Assembly: GCA_002428995.1 (NCBI GenBank)
Contig: DIYJ01000004.1
Coordinates: forward strand, 308,253 to 372,252
Reading direction: 5' to 3'
From: Flavobacteriales bacterium UBA6057
GTDB lineage: Bacteria; Bacteroidota; Bacteroidia; Flavobacteriales_G; Salibacteraceae
Length of the DNA: 64,000 nt
Shown here: one piece after another, positions 45,871-53,962 of the stretch
Position numbering within the stretch: position 1 is the stretch's first letter
Layout of the letters: each line of letters opens with the position of its first letter
Notes under the pieces: model-generated
Told to the model about the DNA's origin: nothing
Database searches by the model: none
What the model saw: the letters and a program-made list of their open reading frames with translations, nothing else
Translations under genes and position numbers: made by a program

Positions 45871-46746
45871 TCAAGCCAGACTTTGGAGCCCGGCAATGGT
45901 TCCCTTTACCATGCGATGGATGGCCGGTTGATAGTCCTTGCTGAACTTCCCAGCGTAGCGATTGGTAACGATCACACACATCGTTAAGCATCTGTGACCC
46001 AGTGCTCCACCAAGCGCATACAGCGCTGAACATTCCATCTCATAGTTGCACACCCTGAGCCCTTCACCTTCATACGATCTGAAGGCATCGTTCATGTCCA
46101 TCTTGGCCAGTGGTATGCGGATGGCGCGCCCTTGCGGACCAAAAAAACCATTGCTCGTCATGGTAATGCCACGCGTTCCAAGATGGCTGAAATGCTCTAC
46201 TAATTCAGGCGAAGCCCAGCGGGCGTAGGCCCGATTCCACTGTTCAGGCCATTGGCAATGAGCCATGAATTCAGAAGCTGTTCTGGCTTCTCGCTCACTG
46301 ATGCTCATGTCGTAGAAATGGGCGACACCATCGAGTCCGAGAGAAGCCTCTGAAACCACAATGCTATCTACTTCAAGATCTGATTGCAGCGCTCCACAGG
46401 TTCCAAGCCTGATCAGGTTCAATTGGCGTTGTTGCTCAAATGGCTTTCGGGTCACAGGATCGATGTTCACCGCAGCATCCAGTTCAGTTGCTACGATGTC
46501 TATGTTATCCGTACCGATGCCGGTAGAAAGCACGGTAACACCCACTCCATTAACAGAACCAGTACGGGTGCAGAATTCCCGGTTCTGCTGCTCAAACGTC
46601 ACTTCATCAAAGTATTCACTTACGAGCTCCACGCGTCCCGGATCGCCTACCAGTAAAACATTATCTGCGATGTTTTCTGCCTTCAGTTTAAGGTGATAAA
46701 CACTTCCGTCTGCATTGAGCACCAGCTCGCTTTCCTGTTGATTCAT
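45871..46746 (-). CDS. Nucleoside phosphorylase (uridine/purine type), 291 aa
   Basis: Cytoplasmic enzyme of the PNP/UDP family that splits nucleosides with phosphate to free base and ribose-1-phosphate. Visible motifs are the phosphate-binding loop VLLVGDPGRV (Gly34-Arg38), STGIGTDNIDIVATEL, LIRLGTCGALQ and the ribose-binding NYEMECSALYALGGALG. Together with the length these resemble uridine phosphorylase most, but purine specificity cannot be excluded, so no gene symbol is given. ATG at 46746, divergent from cinA; a TAGGTTTG box lies 20-27 bases upstream. Role: nucleoside salvage. Confidence 0.88.
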   Translation of the reverse strand: MNQQESELVLNADGSVYHLKLKAENIADNVLLVGDPGRVELVSEYFDEVTFEQQNREFCTRTGSVNGVGVTVLSTGIGTDNIDIVATELDAAVNIDPVTRKPFEQQRQLNLIRLGTCGALQSDLEVDSIVVSEASLGLDGVAHFYDMSISEREARTASEFMAHCQWPEQWNRAYARWASPELVEHFSHLGTRGITMTSNGFFGPQGRAIRIPLAKMDMNDAFRSYEGEGLRVCNYEMECSALYALGGALGHRCLTMCVIVTNRYAGKFSKDYQPAIHRMVKGTIAGLQSLA

Positions 46747-46765
46747 CGTTGAAAAAATGGTGATT

Positions 46766-46773
46766 CAAACCTA
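46766..46773 (-). promoter_or_regulatory. -7 promoter box of the nucleoside phosphorylase gene
   Basis: On the minus strand these bases read TAGGTTTG, an exact match to the Bacteroidota TAnnTTTG box, 20 bases before the ATG. No clear TTTG -33 box is seen at the expected distance. Confidence 0.5.
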
Positions 46774-46800
46774 TAACAATAATGATAGCTTTATCGCTTG

Positions 46801-48087
46801 ATGTTACAGGCTCAGATCATAACCATTGGCGATGAGATCCTCATCGGTCAGGTGATCGACACCAATTCTGCCTGGCTCGCCACTCAGTTTAACGCATTAG
46901 GGATTAAGGTTAGCCGGATCTGGAGCATTGCAGATACGCGTGAAGCCATTCACGGTGCGCTGGACGATGTTCCCGGAGATGTGGATGTAGTGGTGATGAC
47001 CGGAGGTTTGGGGCCTACAAAAGATGACATAACAAAAGGCGCACTGGCCGAATGGTTTTCCAGTGGCTGGAAAACGGACGAATTGGTGCTCGAGCGTGTG
47101 AAGGAGCATTTTTCCAGTCGTGGAATTGAGATGCCCGCTGTGAATGCAGATCAGGCGCGCTTGCCAGAAAAGGCAGATGCATTGCACAATGCCTACGGTA
47201 CAGCTCCCGGAATGTGGTTCGAAAAGAACAACACCGTTTTCATTTCCATGCCCGGAGTGCCTTTTGAGATGAAATACATTTTCGAGCATCAGGCCGTGCC
47301 GAAGATCAAGGAGCACTTTGAGCAGTCCGAGATTCTCCATAAAACCATCATGACTCAGGGCATTGGCGAAAGCTCGCTGATGTCGTTGATTTCCGACTGG
47401 GAAGAGGATTTGGCCAAGGACAACATCAAGCTCGCGTATTTGCCTTCACCCGGTATTGTGCGCCTCAGGCTTTCCCTGTTTGGAGGCAACATGCTCGATG
47501 GACGGATTCTTTTACAAGACCGTGTGCGTCAGGTACTTCCCATGATTCAGGACTATGCCTTTGCTTTTGACGATGAAAAGCTCGAGCAAAATGTAGGCAA
47601 GCTGCTTCGGCATGGCGGTTTCTCCATGAGCACGGCTGAGAGCTGCACGGGTGGGTATATCTCACATCTTATTACCTCCATATCAGGTAGCAGCGATTAT
47701 TATCACGGCTCAGCCATCACTTACACCAATGTTTCCAAGCAAAGTATACTGGGTGTTTCGGGAGATTTTCTGAAGCAATATGGAGCTGTAAGCGAAGCAG
47801 TGGCGCTTCAAATGGCTGAGGGCGTTCAAAAGCTCTACGGAACAGATTTCTCGATCGCTACCACCGGTGTAGCAGGGCCGGGTGGAGGATCACCGGAAAA
47901 GCCTGTGGGAACGGTATGGATTGGCATTGCCACTCCGCAAGGTAGCTTTGCCCGAAAGTTCCTGATGGGAAGTCATCGGGAGCGTAATATTCGCAGGACA
48001 GCTTTGCAGGCGATGCAGATGTTGCGCAAAGAAATTGTGAAAGCACTCGAAATTTCTTCCATAGAAGCGCTTTTTATTGAGGAATGA
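46801..48087 (+). CDS. cinA: CinA family protein (nicotinamide-nucleotide amidase), 428 aa
   Basis: Two-domain CinA. The N-terminal MoaB/MoCF-like domain (about 1-170) has IITIGDEILIGQVIDTNS, VVVMTGGLGPTKDDIT and MPGVPFEMKYIFE. The C-terminal CinA/PncC domain (about 260-420) has STAESCTGGYISHLITS, YHGSAITYTN, YGAVSEAVALQMAEG and TTGVAGPGGGSPEKPVGTVW. The C-terminal domain in relatives deamidates nicotinamide mononucleotide, and the N-terminal domain cleaves ADP-ribose or related pyrophosphates. ATG at 46801, preceded by an in-frame TTG. It is divergent from the nucleoside phosphorylase, and its stop lies three bases before the rpmB promoter box. Confidence 0.95.
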   Translation: MLQAQIITIGDEILIGQVIDTNSAWLATQFNALGIKVSRIWSIADTREAIHGALDDVPGDVDVVVMTGGLGPTKDDITKGALAEWFSSGWKTDELVLERVKEHFSSRGIEMPAVNADQARLPEKADALHNAYGTAPGMWFEKNNTVFISMPGVPFEMKYIFEHQAVPKIKEHFEQSEILHKTIMTQGIGESSLMSLISDWEEDLAKDNIKLAYLPSPGIVRLRLSLFGGNMLDGRILLQDRVRQVLPMIQDYAFAFDDEKLEQNVGKLLRHGGFSMSTAESCTGGYISHLITSISGSSDYYHGSAITYTNVSKQSILGVSGDFLKQYGAVSEAVALQMAEGVQKLYGTDFSIATTGVAGPGGGSPEKPVGTVWIGIATPQGSFARKFLMGSHRERNIRRTALQAMQMLRKEIVKALEISSIEALFIEE

Positions 48088-48090
48088 TTT

Positions 48091-48098
48091 TATATTTG
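48091..48098 (+). promoter_or_regulatory. -7 promoter box of rpmB
   Basis: TATATTTG, an exact match to TAnnTTTG, lies three bases after the cinA stop and 33 bases before the rpmB ATG, giving a leader of about 25 bases. No clear -33 TTTG is present at the expected position. Confidence 0.65.
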
Positions 48099-48130
48099 CA
48101 CCCCGATTTGAAGAGGATAAAGAGAAAGTC

Positions 48131-48367
48131 ATGAAGGTTTGTCAAATCACAGGTAAAACTGCAATGAGTGGAAACAACGTTTCACACTCCAATAGAAAGT
48201 CAAAGCGCACTTTTGAAGTCAATCTTCAGAAAAAGAGATTTTACATTCCAGAAGAAGATCGTTGGATCACACTGCGCGTAAGTGCTTCAGGAATTCGAAA
48301 CATAAATAAAAACGGTATTTCCGCTTGTCTAAAGGAGGCAAGGGAAAAAGGCTACTTCGAGGGTTAA
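48131..48367 (+). CDS. rpmB: 50S ribosomal protein L28, 78 aa
   Basis: Structural protein of the large ribosomal subunit. It begins MKVCQITGKTAMSGNNVSHS, with the L28 signature of the N-terminal region, then RFYIPEEDRWITLRVSASG and a basic helical end. ATG at 48131; open frame upstream has no conserved residues. In many Bacteroidota rpmB is followed directly by rpmG (L33) and a small DUF4295 gene. Here a terminator comes 18 bases after the stop and neither gene is present in the 123-base gap, so rpmB is a single-gene unit. Its own TATATTTG promoter box lies just upstream. Confidence 0.97.
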   Translation: MKVCQITGKTAMSGNNVSHSNRKSKRTFEVNLQKKRFYIPEEDRWITLRVSASGIRNINKNGISACLKEAREKGYFEG

Positions 48368-48385
48368 TTGAGGTTTATTGGTATG

Positions 48386-48415
48386 AAAAGGCTCGCATTC
48401 GTGCGAGCCTTTTTT
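48386..48415 (+). terminator. rpmB terminator with UUCG tetraloop
   Basis: An 8-bp stem GGCTCGCA (48390-48397) / TGCGAGCC (48402-48409) closes a TTCG loop (48398-48401), followed by six T residues. Four A residues before the stem can pair with the T-tract. Confidence 0.93.
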
Positions 48416-48490
48416 GTTTCAGGACATTGGTGTTCATAATTCCAAAGCCGTTGAGGATTATGAAAATCGCAAGGCCGTTGCTTTGCATAT

Positions 48491-49924
48491 ATGCTCCGAT
48501 CTCACACGCTTTTCATTGTATTTGTTCTCTATGCTGCTGCATCCTGGGCTCAATCCCGAATCGATGTACAGGAACGTTTGTTTCGCTTCAGGGAAGTTCC
48601 TGAGCTGACCGAAGAACTGGACGCCACCTTCTTCGCCAACAATCGGGAACGCCTCAGAGACACGCTGCCTGACAGCTCCGTTGTCATCGTTTTTTCAGCT
48701 CCTCAGAAGAGGCGATCCAACGACATTGAATACGGATTTCACCAAGACCCCGATTTTTTCTATTTCACCGGAATTCGTGAGCCGAATTGCATGCTCATGA
48801 TGTTCAGCGAGCCGGTTCAGGTGGACGGTAGGTGGATGCGCGAGGCGCTTTTTGTAGAAGACAAAGACCCCAAAAAGGAAACATGGACAGGCCGCATGCT
48901 CGGAATAGAAGGAGCAAAAGAGCAGAGCGGGATGTTATCTGTATTTCCTAACCATGAGTTTAAGTTGATGAAGCTTCCGCTGGATAAGATCAAGCACGTG
49001 TATGCGAACGAATATCAGCAGGTGGAAAGTGATGATCCTGAAGATGGAGGTGACCTGAGCAGTTTGATCAATCACTGCCGGACAAAGCTGGAGCGAGCAA
49101 ACCTTGAATTGATCCACTACAAGGGAGAAGACCTGTTTGCCTGGTTGCGACAAGCCAAGCAGCCGAAAGAACTGCTGATGATGCGTCAGTCGATCGACAT
49201 TACGTGCGAAGCCTTTCACACCGTGATCGACAACCTTACTCCAAAAATGACTGAGTATCAGGTTGAAGCCATGATCGAATATGTCTTCAGAGCCAGCGGA
49301 GCCGAAGGGGAAGCCTTTCCATCCATCGTAGCCTCTGGAAAGAATGGCGGAATTATGCACTACACGGCTAACGAGGACCTTCTCATTCCCGGAGACATGG
49401 TGGTGATTGACATCGGAGCTCAATATCAGGGTTATGCTGCTGACATCACACGTACGCTGCCTGTGTCAGGGAAGTACAGCGAAGAGCAGAAGCAGGTGTA
49501 TCAGTTGGTGTTAGACGCCAAGAAGGTAGCTACGCGCTACGCCAAGCCTGGATACAAGTTCTGGATTCCGCATGAAGAAGCTTACCGCACCATCGGAAAG
49601 GGCTTGATCAAGCTGGGAATCATCAAGGAGTGGCGTGAGATCGGAGATTACTTCATTCATGGAACGTCTCATTACCTCGGCCTGGATGTGCATGATGCCG
49701 GGCTGTATGCATCCTTAAAGCCCGGAGAGGTTATTACGGTAGAACCCGGAGTTTACATTCCCGAAGGCTCTCCCTGCGATCCAAAATGGTGGAACATTCA
49801 CATCCGAATTGAGGATGACATTCTCATCACGGAAGGAGAGGCGGAGATTCTATCGGATTGCATTCCATCAGAGATTTCCGAGATCGAAGCCTTGATGCAA
49901 GGTGAGCGCGCCAGCAATGAATAA
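48491..49924 (+). CDS. Exported Xaa-Pro aminopeptidase (M24B), 477 aa
   Basis: Metallopeptidase that removes an N-terminal residue preceding proline. Signal peptide residues 1-20 (ending SWAQ). The N-terminal creatinase-like domain (about 30-215) has IEYGFHQDPDFFYFTGI. The pita-bread catalytic domain follows, with metal ligands Asp307 (VVIDIGA), Asp318 (AADITRT), a histidine of the HGTSHYLG motif (390-397), Glu418 (VEPGVYIP) and Glu441 (RIEDDI). Length matches PepP-type enzymes plus signal peptide, and export from the cytoplasm is predicted. It is a single gene; a dispersed intergenic repeat begins 12 bases after its stop. With the M49 lipoprotein and peptidase T it makes up a peptide-degrading capacity in this window. 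Confidence 0.93.
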   Translation: MLRSHTLFIVFVLYAAASWAQSRIDVQERLFRFREVPELTEELDATFFANNRERLRDTLPDSSVVIVFSAPQKRRSNDIEYGFHQDPDFFYFTGIREPNCMLMMFSEPVQVDGRWMREALFVEDKDPKKETWTGRMLGIEGAKEQSGMLSVFPNHEFKLMKLPLDKIKHVYANEYQQVESDDPEDGGDLSSLINHCRTKLERANLELIHYKGEDLFAWLRQAKQPKELLMMRQSIDITCEAFHTVIDNLTPKMTEYQVEAMIEYVFRASGAEGEAFPSIVASGKNGGIMHYTANEDLLIPGDMVVIDIGAQYQGYAADITRTLPVSGKYSEEQKQVYQLVLDAKKVATRYAKPGYKFWIPHEEAYRTIGKGLIKLGIIKEWREIGDYFIHGTSHYLGLDVHDAGLYASLKPGEVITVEPGVYIPEGSPCDPKWWNIHIRIEDDILITEGEAEILSDCIPSEISEIEALMQGERASNE

Positions 49925-49936
49925 AGATGATCAGAT

Positions 49937-50009
49937 GATCAGAAAATTAGGTGATTAGATGATGAGTTTAGGCAGAGCACGGAGCCTGTCTTTTCTTTTT
50001 GTGGGCACC
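49937..50009 (+). repeat. Dispersed intergenic repeat, copy 1
   Basis: 73 bases after the aminopeptidase stop closely match, with few mismatches and one 1-base gap, the reverse complement of 63879-63952. Shared blocks include GATCAGAAAA, TTTAGGCAGAGCA and CTTTTTGTGGGCACC. It fills most of the 126-base gap before the converging minus-strand operon and is preceded by AT-rich GATGAT/TCAGATGATC runs, as in the second copy. Confidence 0.85.
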
Positions 50010-50050
50010 GGATCACCGAACTTGACGCTCCAATGTGCTTGAGTAAACAC

Positions 50051-52018
50051 TCAGATCTCTTCCAGGACCAGAACGATTTTGTTGAAATCGGCCGCAGCGT
50101 TGATGACTGAACGATAGTCTTCAAACTCTTGCAGGGAAAAATCGATGCGCTTGTAGTATTCTTCAACCATCACTTTCACCTCATTTCCCTCTTGCTCAAA
50201 GCTCGAAACAAATCCGGCAGCTTTGTCCTGTTCTTCAAAGGGGCGCACATCCAGATTGATGTCTGAGAGGTTTTTACAGGCATAGCCATCGGGAATCAAA
50301 AAGTTGATCTCGCGGTAGTAGCGGTGGTTGTAGTTGGTTTCTACTGGCAGCGTTCGCTTTTCTTCCTGATACATTTCCAGCTGTGGGCCGATCAGTTCCC
50401 CAACCTTGAAGAGTACTTTGTTACCTGCGAGCTCGATGAACTGGTCACTCGAGAAGGTGCTGTTCACGATGAAGGGATGTTTCATCAGGTTTTCATCCCC
50501 ACTGTTTTCCGTGGTCACTTCTTCCACCTCAATGTCCTCATGGATCATTTTTACGATCGATTCCCTGAACTCACCCAAGCGCTCCTCCGGAACGTAATCA
50601 AAGAATGGTTGAAAGGGAGTGGCATTGTAGCCCGTTCTTTCTTCTTTAAGGTCAACGTTGATGTTGGAAAGGTCATCGTTGAACGTCACATCCAACCACA
50701 TATCGTGGTGGCTGTGGGCATCGTCATACGCTTCAATGAACTTCACTTTTCCAACTCCCGTTACAATGCCTGCGATGTCCAGCTCCTTGATGAAAAGGCC
50801 GTGGTTGTGGATGTATCCAAAAGGGATGACGCCCAGTCTGTAGGCTGTGGCTCCGGCCATGGTGTAGTCATCAATTTCCGGGAAGTAGAAGAGATAGTCA
50901 GAGAGGAAGGCATAACTCTCGATGTCTTCTTCGAAGCGCAGGTTGAAACGGTTGCTCGTGAGCACCACTTCGAAGGGGATCTCGTAGTGACGCAGGGCAT
51001 GGAAGAAAAGGGTGTTCATGCCATATTCGTTGGCCACCTTGTTTTCGAGAATGAATTCCAGGTTCGTGAGGAGTTCTTCCGGACCTTCTACCACCCGGAT
51101 GTTCTCCTTGAGGAAGTTTTCAATCTGAAAGATCTTGTCACGTTGATCACCAGCGAAATCAAAATCTGCTGACTTCAGAAACTTCGCGATTTTCTTCTTG
51201 GTCTTTTTAGATGCTTTACCTCTCAGTATCTCGAAAATACTCTGACTAAGGGTGCCGTAATTGTAGATATTGGTGTTTCCCGTGAACAGGTTATCGTCCA
51301 GTTGGTAAATCACCTTCATGGTGCTTCCCAGATTGTTGGCCGATGGATCATTGGGCGCTTTGGGAACGTTTTCCATGTGTGCCTTCAGCACCAGCCGATC
51401 TTCATAGGTCGTGTCCTTTTCAACTTCGTTATACCCATTGACCGCAAAGGCTTCAAACACCAGATTGGTAGGAGACACGATTCTGAATTGACTCTTCTGA
51501 ATCGGATAGCTTCCCTGCAACACCATGTAACTTCCGCTGAAGTTTGGCTGCCGCTTCAGTAGGTAGTAGTACTCCACGATACTTCCAACTTCAGCACCCG
51601 CAATGGCGAAGTAGTTAAACGTGCGCTCGTCTTCGGTGACACCTGATTGAAGGGCATCTTTTCCCAACAGTGTCACCTGCCCATCAGCACTGATCACCCG
51701 TGCATTATAGTCCAGCAGCTCCAGTGCGTTTTCCAGACTCACGTAAATCTTGTTTTGCTCTTCCACACCCTGCTCACTGTTGAGGTATACCACTTTATGG
51801 ATAAAGTAGTAGGAGTAGAGATTGCCATCGGCTGCGTAGTTGTATTCCAACGTCCGGTCGTCCAGCAGGATGTGCGCATCTCCCGTCACCTTGTCAGGAA
51901 CCATAGCATGATAGTCCTCTGTGTCTGACCAGGTGTATTCATCCTCGAGAATGGGAAGCGGTTGTGCCTGAAGTACTGAAATGAAGAAGCTTAGAGCCAG
52001 AAAGGGGATGAACCTCAT
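50051..52018 (-). CDS. DUF3857 protein with degenerate transglutaminase domain, 655 aa
   Basis: Exported protein (signal residues 1-18, ending LQAQ). The first 260 residues form the DUF3857 beta-sandwich: YHAMVPDKVTGDAHILLDD, YSYYFIHKVVYLNSEQGVEE and GAEVGSIVEYYYLL. The following region aligns in position with a transglutaminase core, but where the active-site cysteine motif GDCK is expected it reads ANEYGMNTLFFHAL, with no cysteine. The C-terminal 150 residues are another beta domain. The gene is three bases after an intact paralogue, and the two were probably produced by duplication. A catalytically inactive partner or scaffold in the periplasm is inferred. Confidence 0.8.
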   Translation of the reverse strand: MRFIPFLALSFFISVLQAQPLPILEDEYTWSDTEDYHAMVPDKVTGDAHILLDDRTLEYNYAADGNLYSYYFIHKVVYLNSEQGVEEQNKIYVSLENALELLDYNARVISADGQVTLLGKDALQSGVTEDERTFNYFAIAGAEVGSIVEYYYLLKRQPNFSGSYMVLQGSYPIQKSQFRIVSPTNLVFEAFAVNGYNEVEKDTTYEDRLVLKAHMENVPKAPNDPSANNLGSTMKVIYQLDDNLFTGNTNIYNYGTLSQSIFEILRGKASKKTKKKIAKFLKSADFDFAGDQRDKIFQIENFLKENIRVVEGPEELLTNLEFILENKVANEYGMNTLFFHALRHYEIPFEVVLTSNRFNLRFEEDIESYAFLSDYLFYFPEIDDYTMAGATAYRLGVIPFGYIHNHGLFIKELDIAGIVTGVGKVKFIEAYDDAHSHHDMWLDVTFNDDLSNINVDLKEERTGYNATPFQPFFDYVPEERLGEFRESIVKMIHEDIEVEEVTTENSGDENLMKHPFIVNSTFSSDQFIELAGNKVLFKVGELIGPQLEMYQEEKRTLPVETNYNHRYYREINFLIPDGYACKNLSDINLDVRPFEEQDKAAGFVSSFEQEGNEVKVMVEEYYKRIDFSLQEFEDYRSVINAAADFNKIVLVLEEI

Positions 52019-52021
52019 AGA

Positions 52022-53962
52022 CTAGGGAGTATTTGTGTCGAGAACGATGCGATGTTTGAAGCTGCGATTTACAGCTTCTACGTATTCGTTCCATGGAGTG
52101 AAGTCTTCTGTTTTGAGCAAGATGTAGTCGGTCTCGTAGTGGGCGCTGCGTTCGATGTTGCCTTCGCTTGCTGCATAATGCTGCGAGAAGTTGAATTTAT
52201 CTCCATCATGCTTCTGGTTTTCCGGAAGGTAATTCACGCTCAGGTTATTGCCCAGATCAAGAACATAGGTGTACTCCTTGCGCGTTCGATAGCGCAACTC
52301 AAGGGGCAGCTTTCGTTCCTTGTCCACTTTCTGAAGTGGATCGGTCATCTCCAGATTCAGGTTGAGGTACTTTTCATCCTGACTGCTCGCGAGGTAGTCG
52401 CGAATGTGATAGCGATAGCGAATGAGCAATGGCAGGTTTGGATCTTGTTCATTCTCAAGCCACACCGTATCCAGCACAAACTTGTTGTTCCCTTTCTGGA
52501 GGTAGCTTCTGCAGTACTTCTTCAGGAAGTCGTAACCCTGCTCTGCACGGTAGTCAAAGAAGGTCATGCGGACGTAGCCGTGTAGCTCAGCGGTTCCTAT
52601 GCCGACCAAATCACGGTCTTCCAGCGTCAGGTAGGATGAATCTTTCAGGAGATTGACGTGCGCTTCGGCCAACGGAGCTTCCAAAACCTTGTAACCCTCG
52701 CAATTCCGATTCATCAGCACTTCTTTCTCCTGAATGAAGGGAGAAGGCATTCCAAACGGCAGGTTTGAATGGGTAGGGTCCATGAAGTACACCTCGTTTT
52801 GGTGTTCCAGCACAGCGATCATATGATTGTCCACGTTTGGAGTCGGGAGCTCGTTGTAGCGGTAGGGGAGGTCTCGGGTTCCAACCCACGCAAGATTAGA
52901 GCGAATACCGTGGGATTGCAGCATGGAGTTCAAAAGATTGGACATCCCTTTGCAGTCGCCATATCGATTGCTGCATACAGCTTCAGCATCCTCCGGTATG
53001 TAGCCCTTGTAGCCTTCTTCAAAGGCCACGTACTTGATGTTTTTCTGCACCCACTGATAGATGTTGGAGACGATCTCCAACGTGTCGGTAAGATCTCCGG
53101 CAATGGAATCAGCTAAATGGGCGATGTAGGTTTCATCGTTGTCCATGGATCCGAGGAAGTTGCAGTACCAGGCGTGCAAATCGTCCAGGTTTTCCAGCAC
53201 TCTTACTTCACCGTTTTCGGTCTTGTATTTTTTCACCTGCAGGGTCAGCTGAGGAGCATAATACAATGCTGCCTGCGCCCGCCTGTCCAGGTCTAGCTTG
53301 GCCACATTGCGAAACTTCCATGTGTGAATCACATCACGTCCCTTTTCCTTTTTCGAGTATTCAAGGTCGAGGGTATCACAATTGAAAAGCTGCGTTCCGA
53401 TCTCCACATCCTTGTTATGTATGATGGTGAATGTTGCCTCCTCCAATGGAGCATACATGGAGAGTACAAGCAGCGGCATCAGGTGCGGATCATGGATGCG
53501 ATGCTCTGTAGTAAAAGCTGTTTTGGCGCCCTCCGTCAATCCACTGAAGCGAAAGCTGGTTTCCTTACTGTCGTCATGGAAGATTCCGCTGTTTACAAAG
53601 TCGCTGGTGGTGAAGTCTTTGACCTTTCGCTTGCTGTAGGATTTTCCCTTTGGAACGACTGAATAGGCCTCCAGCTTGGTGAGCTCAGAAAACCGGGATG
53701 AATGTGCGGAACGATTGGAATAGCCAAGTGCCCGATCACCGATGCACAAACCTTCTTCGTACGTTTCTCTGGTCACCGAAAGTGTGTCGTCTTCCACCGA
53801 AATGCGCACTGTTTTCCTGACATCCAACTGAATGTACTCCTCATCGGGGTACTTCTGCTGCAATCGCTCCAGCTCACGAACACCAGACTGAGCCTGAATT
53901 CCTGGAGAACCAAGGAGCAGGAAAAGAAAGAGAGGTATTCTGGTATGCTTCACATTCGTCAA
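52022..53962 (-). CDS. DUF3857 transglutaminase-like protein, intact triad, 646 aa
   Basis: Exported protein (signal about residues 4-25, ending GIQAQ) with DUF3857 (about 60-270) and an intact transglutaminase/protease-like core. The triad is Cys337 in SNRYGDCKGMSNLL, His380 in DNHMIAVLEH and Asp395 in VYFMDPTHS. The gene lacks an ATG: the frame opens with TTG at 53962 directly after the previous stop (TAATTG), and GTG at 53953 is an equally good start. This suggests low or coupled translation. The reaction (peptide cleavage or crosslinking) is not known for this Bacteroidota group. It sits between the MORN giant and a degenerate paralogue in one operon. Confidence 0.85.
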   Translation of the reverse strand: MTNVKHTRIPLFLFLLLGSPGIQAQSGVRELERLQQKYPDEEYIQLDVRKTVRISVEDDTLSVTRETYEEGLCIGDRALGYSNRSAHSSRFSELTKLEAYSVVPKGKSYSKRKVKDFTTSDFVNSGIFHDDSKETSFRFSGLTEGAKTAFTTEHRIHDPHLMPLLVLSMYAPLEEATFTIIHNKDVEIGTQLFNCDTLDLEYSKKEKGRDVIHTWKFRNVAKLDLDRRAQAALYYAPQLTLQVKKYKTENGEVRVLENLDDLHAWYCNFLGSMDNDETYIAHLADSIAGDLTDTLEIVSNIYQWVQKNIKYVAFEEGYKGYIPEDAEAVCSNRYGDCKGMSNLLNSMLQSHGIRSNLAWVGTRDLPYRYNELPTPNVDNHMIAVLEHQNEVYFMDPTHSNLPFGMPSPFIQEKEVLMNRNCEGYKVLEAPLAEAHVNLLKDSSYLTLEDRDLVGIGTAELHGYVRMTFFDYRAEQGYDFLKKYCRSYLQKGNNKFVLDTVWLENEQDPNLPLLIRYRYHIRDYLASSQDEKYLNLNLEMTDPLQKVDKERKLPLELRYRTRKEYTYVLDLGNNLSVNYLPENQKHDGDKFNFSQHYAASEGNIERSAHYETDYILLKTEDFTPWNEYVEAVNRSFKHRIVLDTNTP

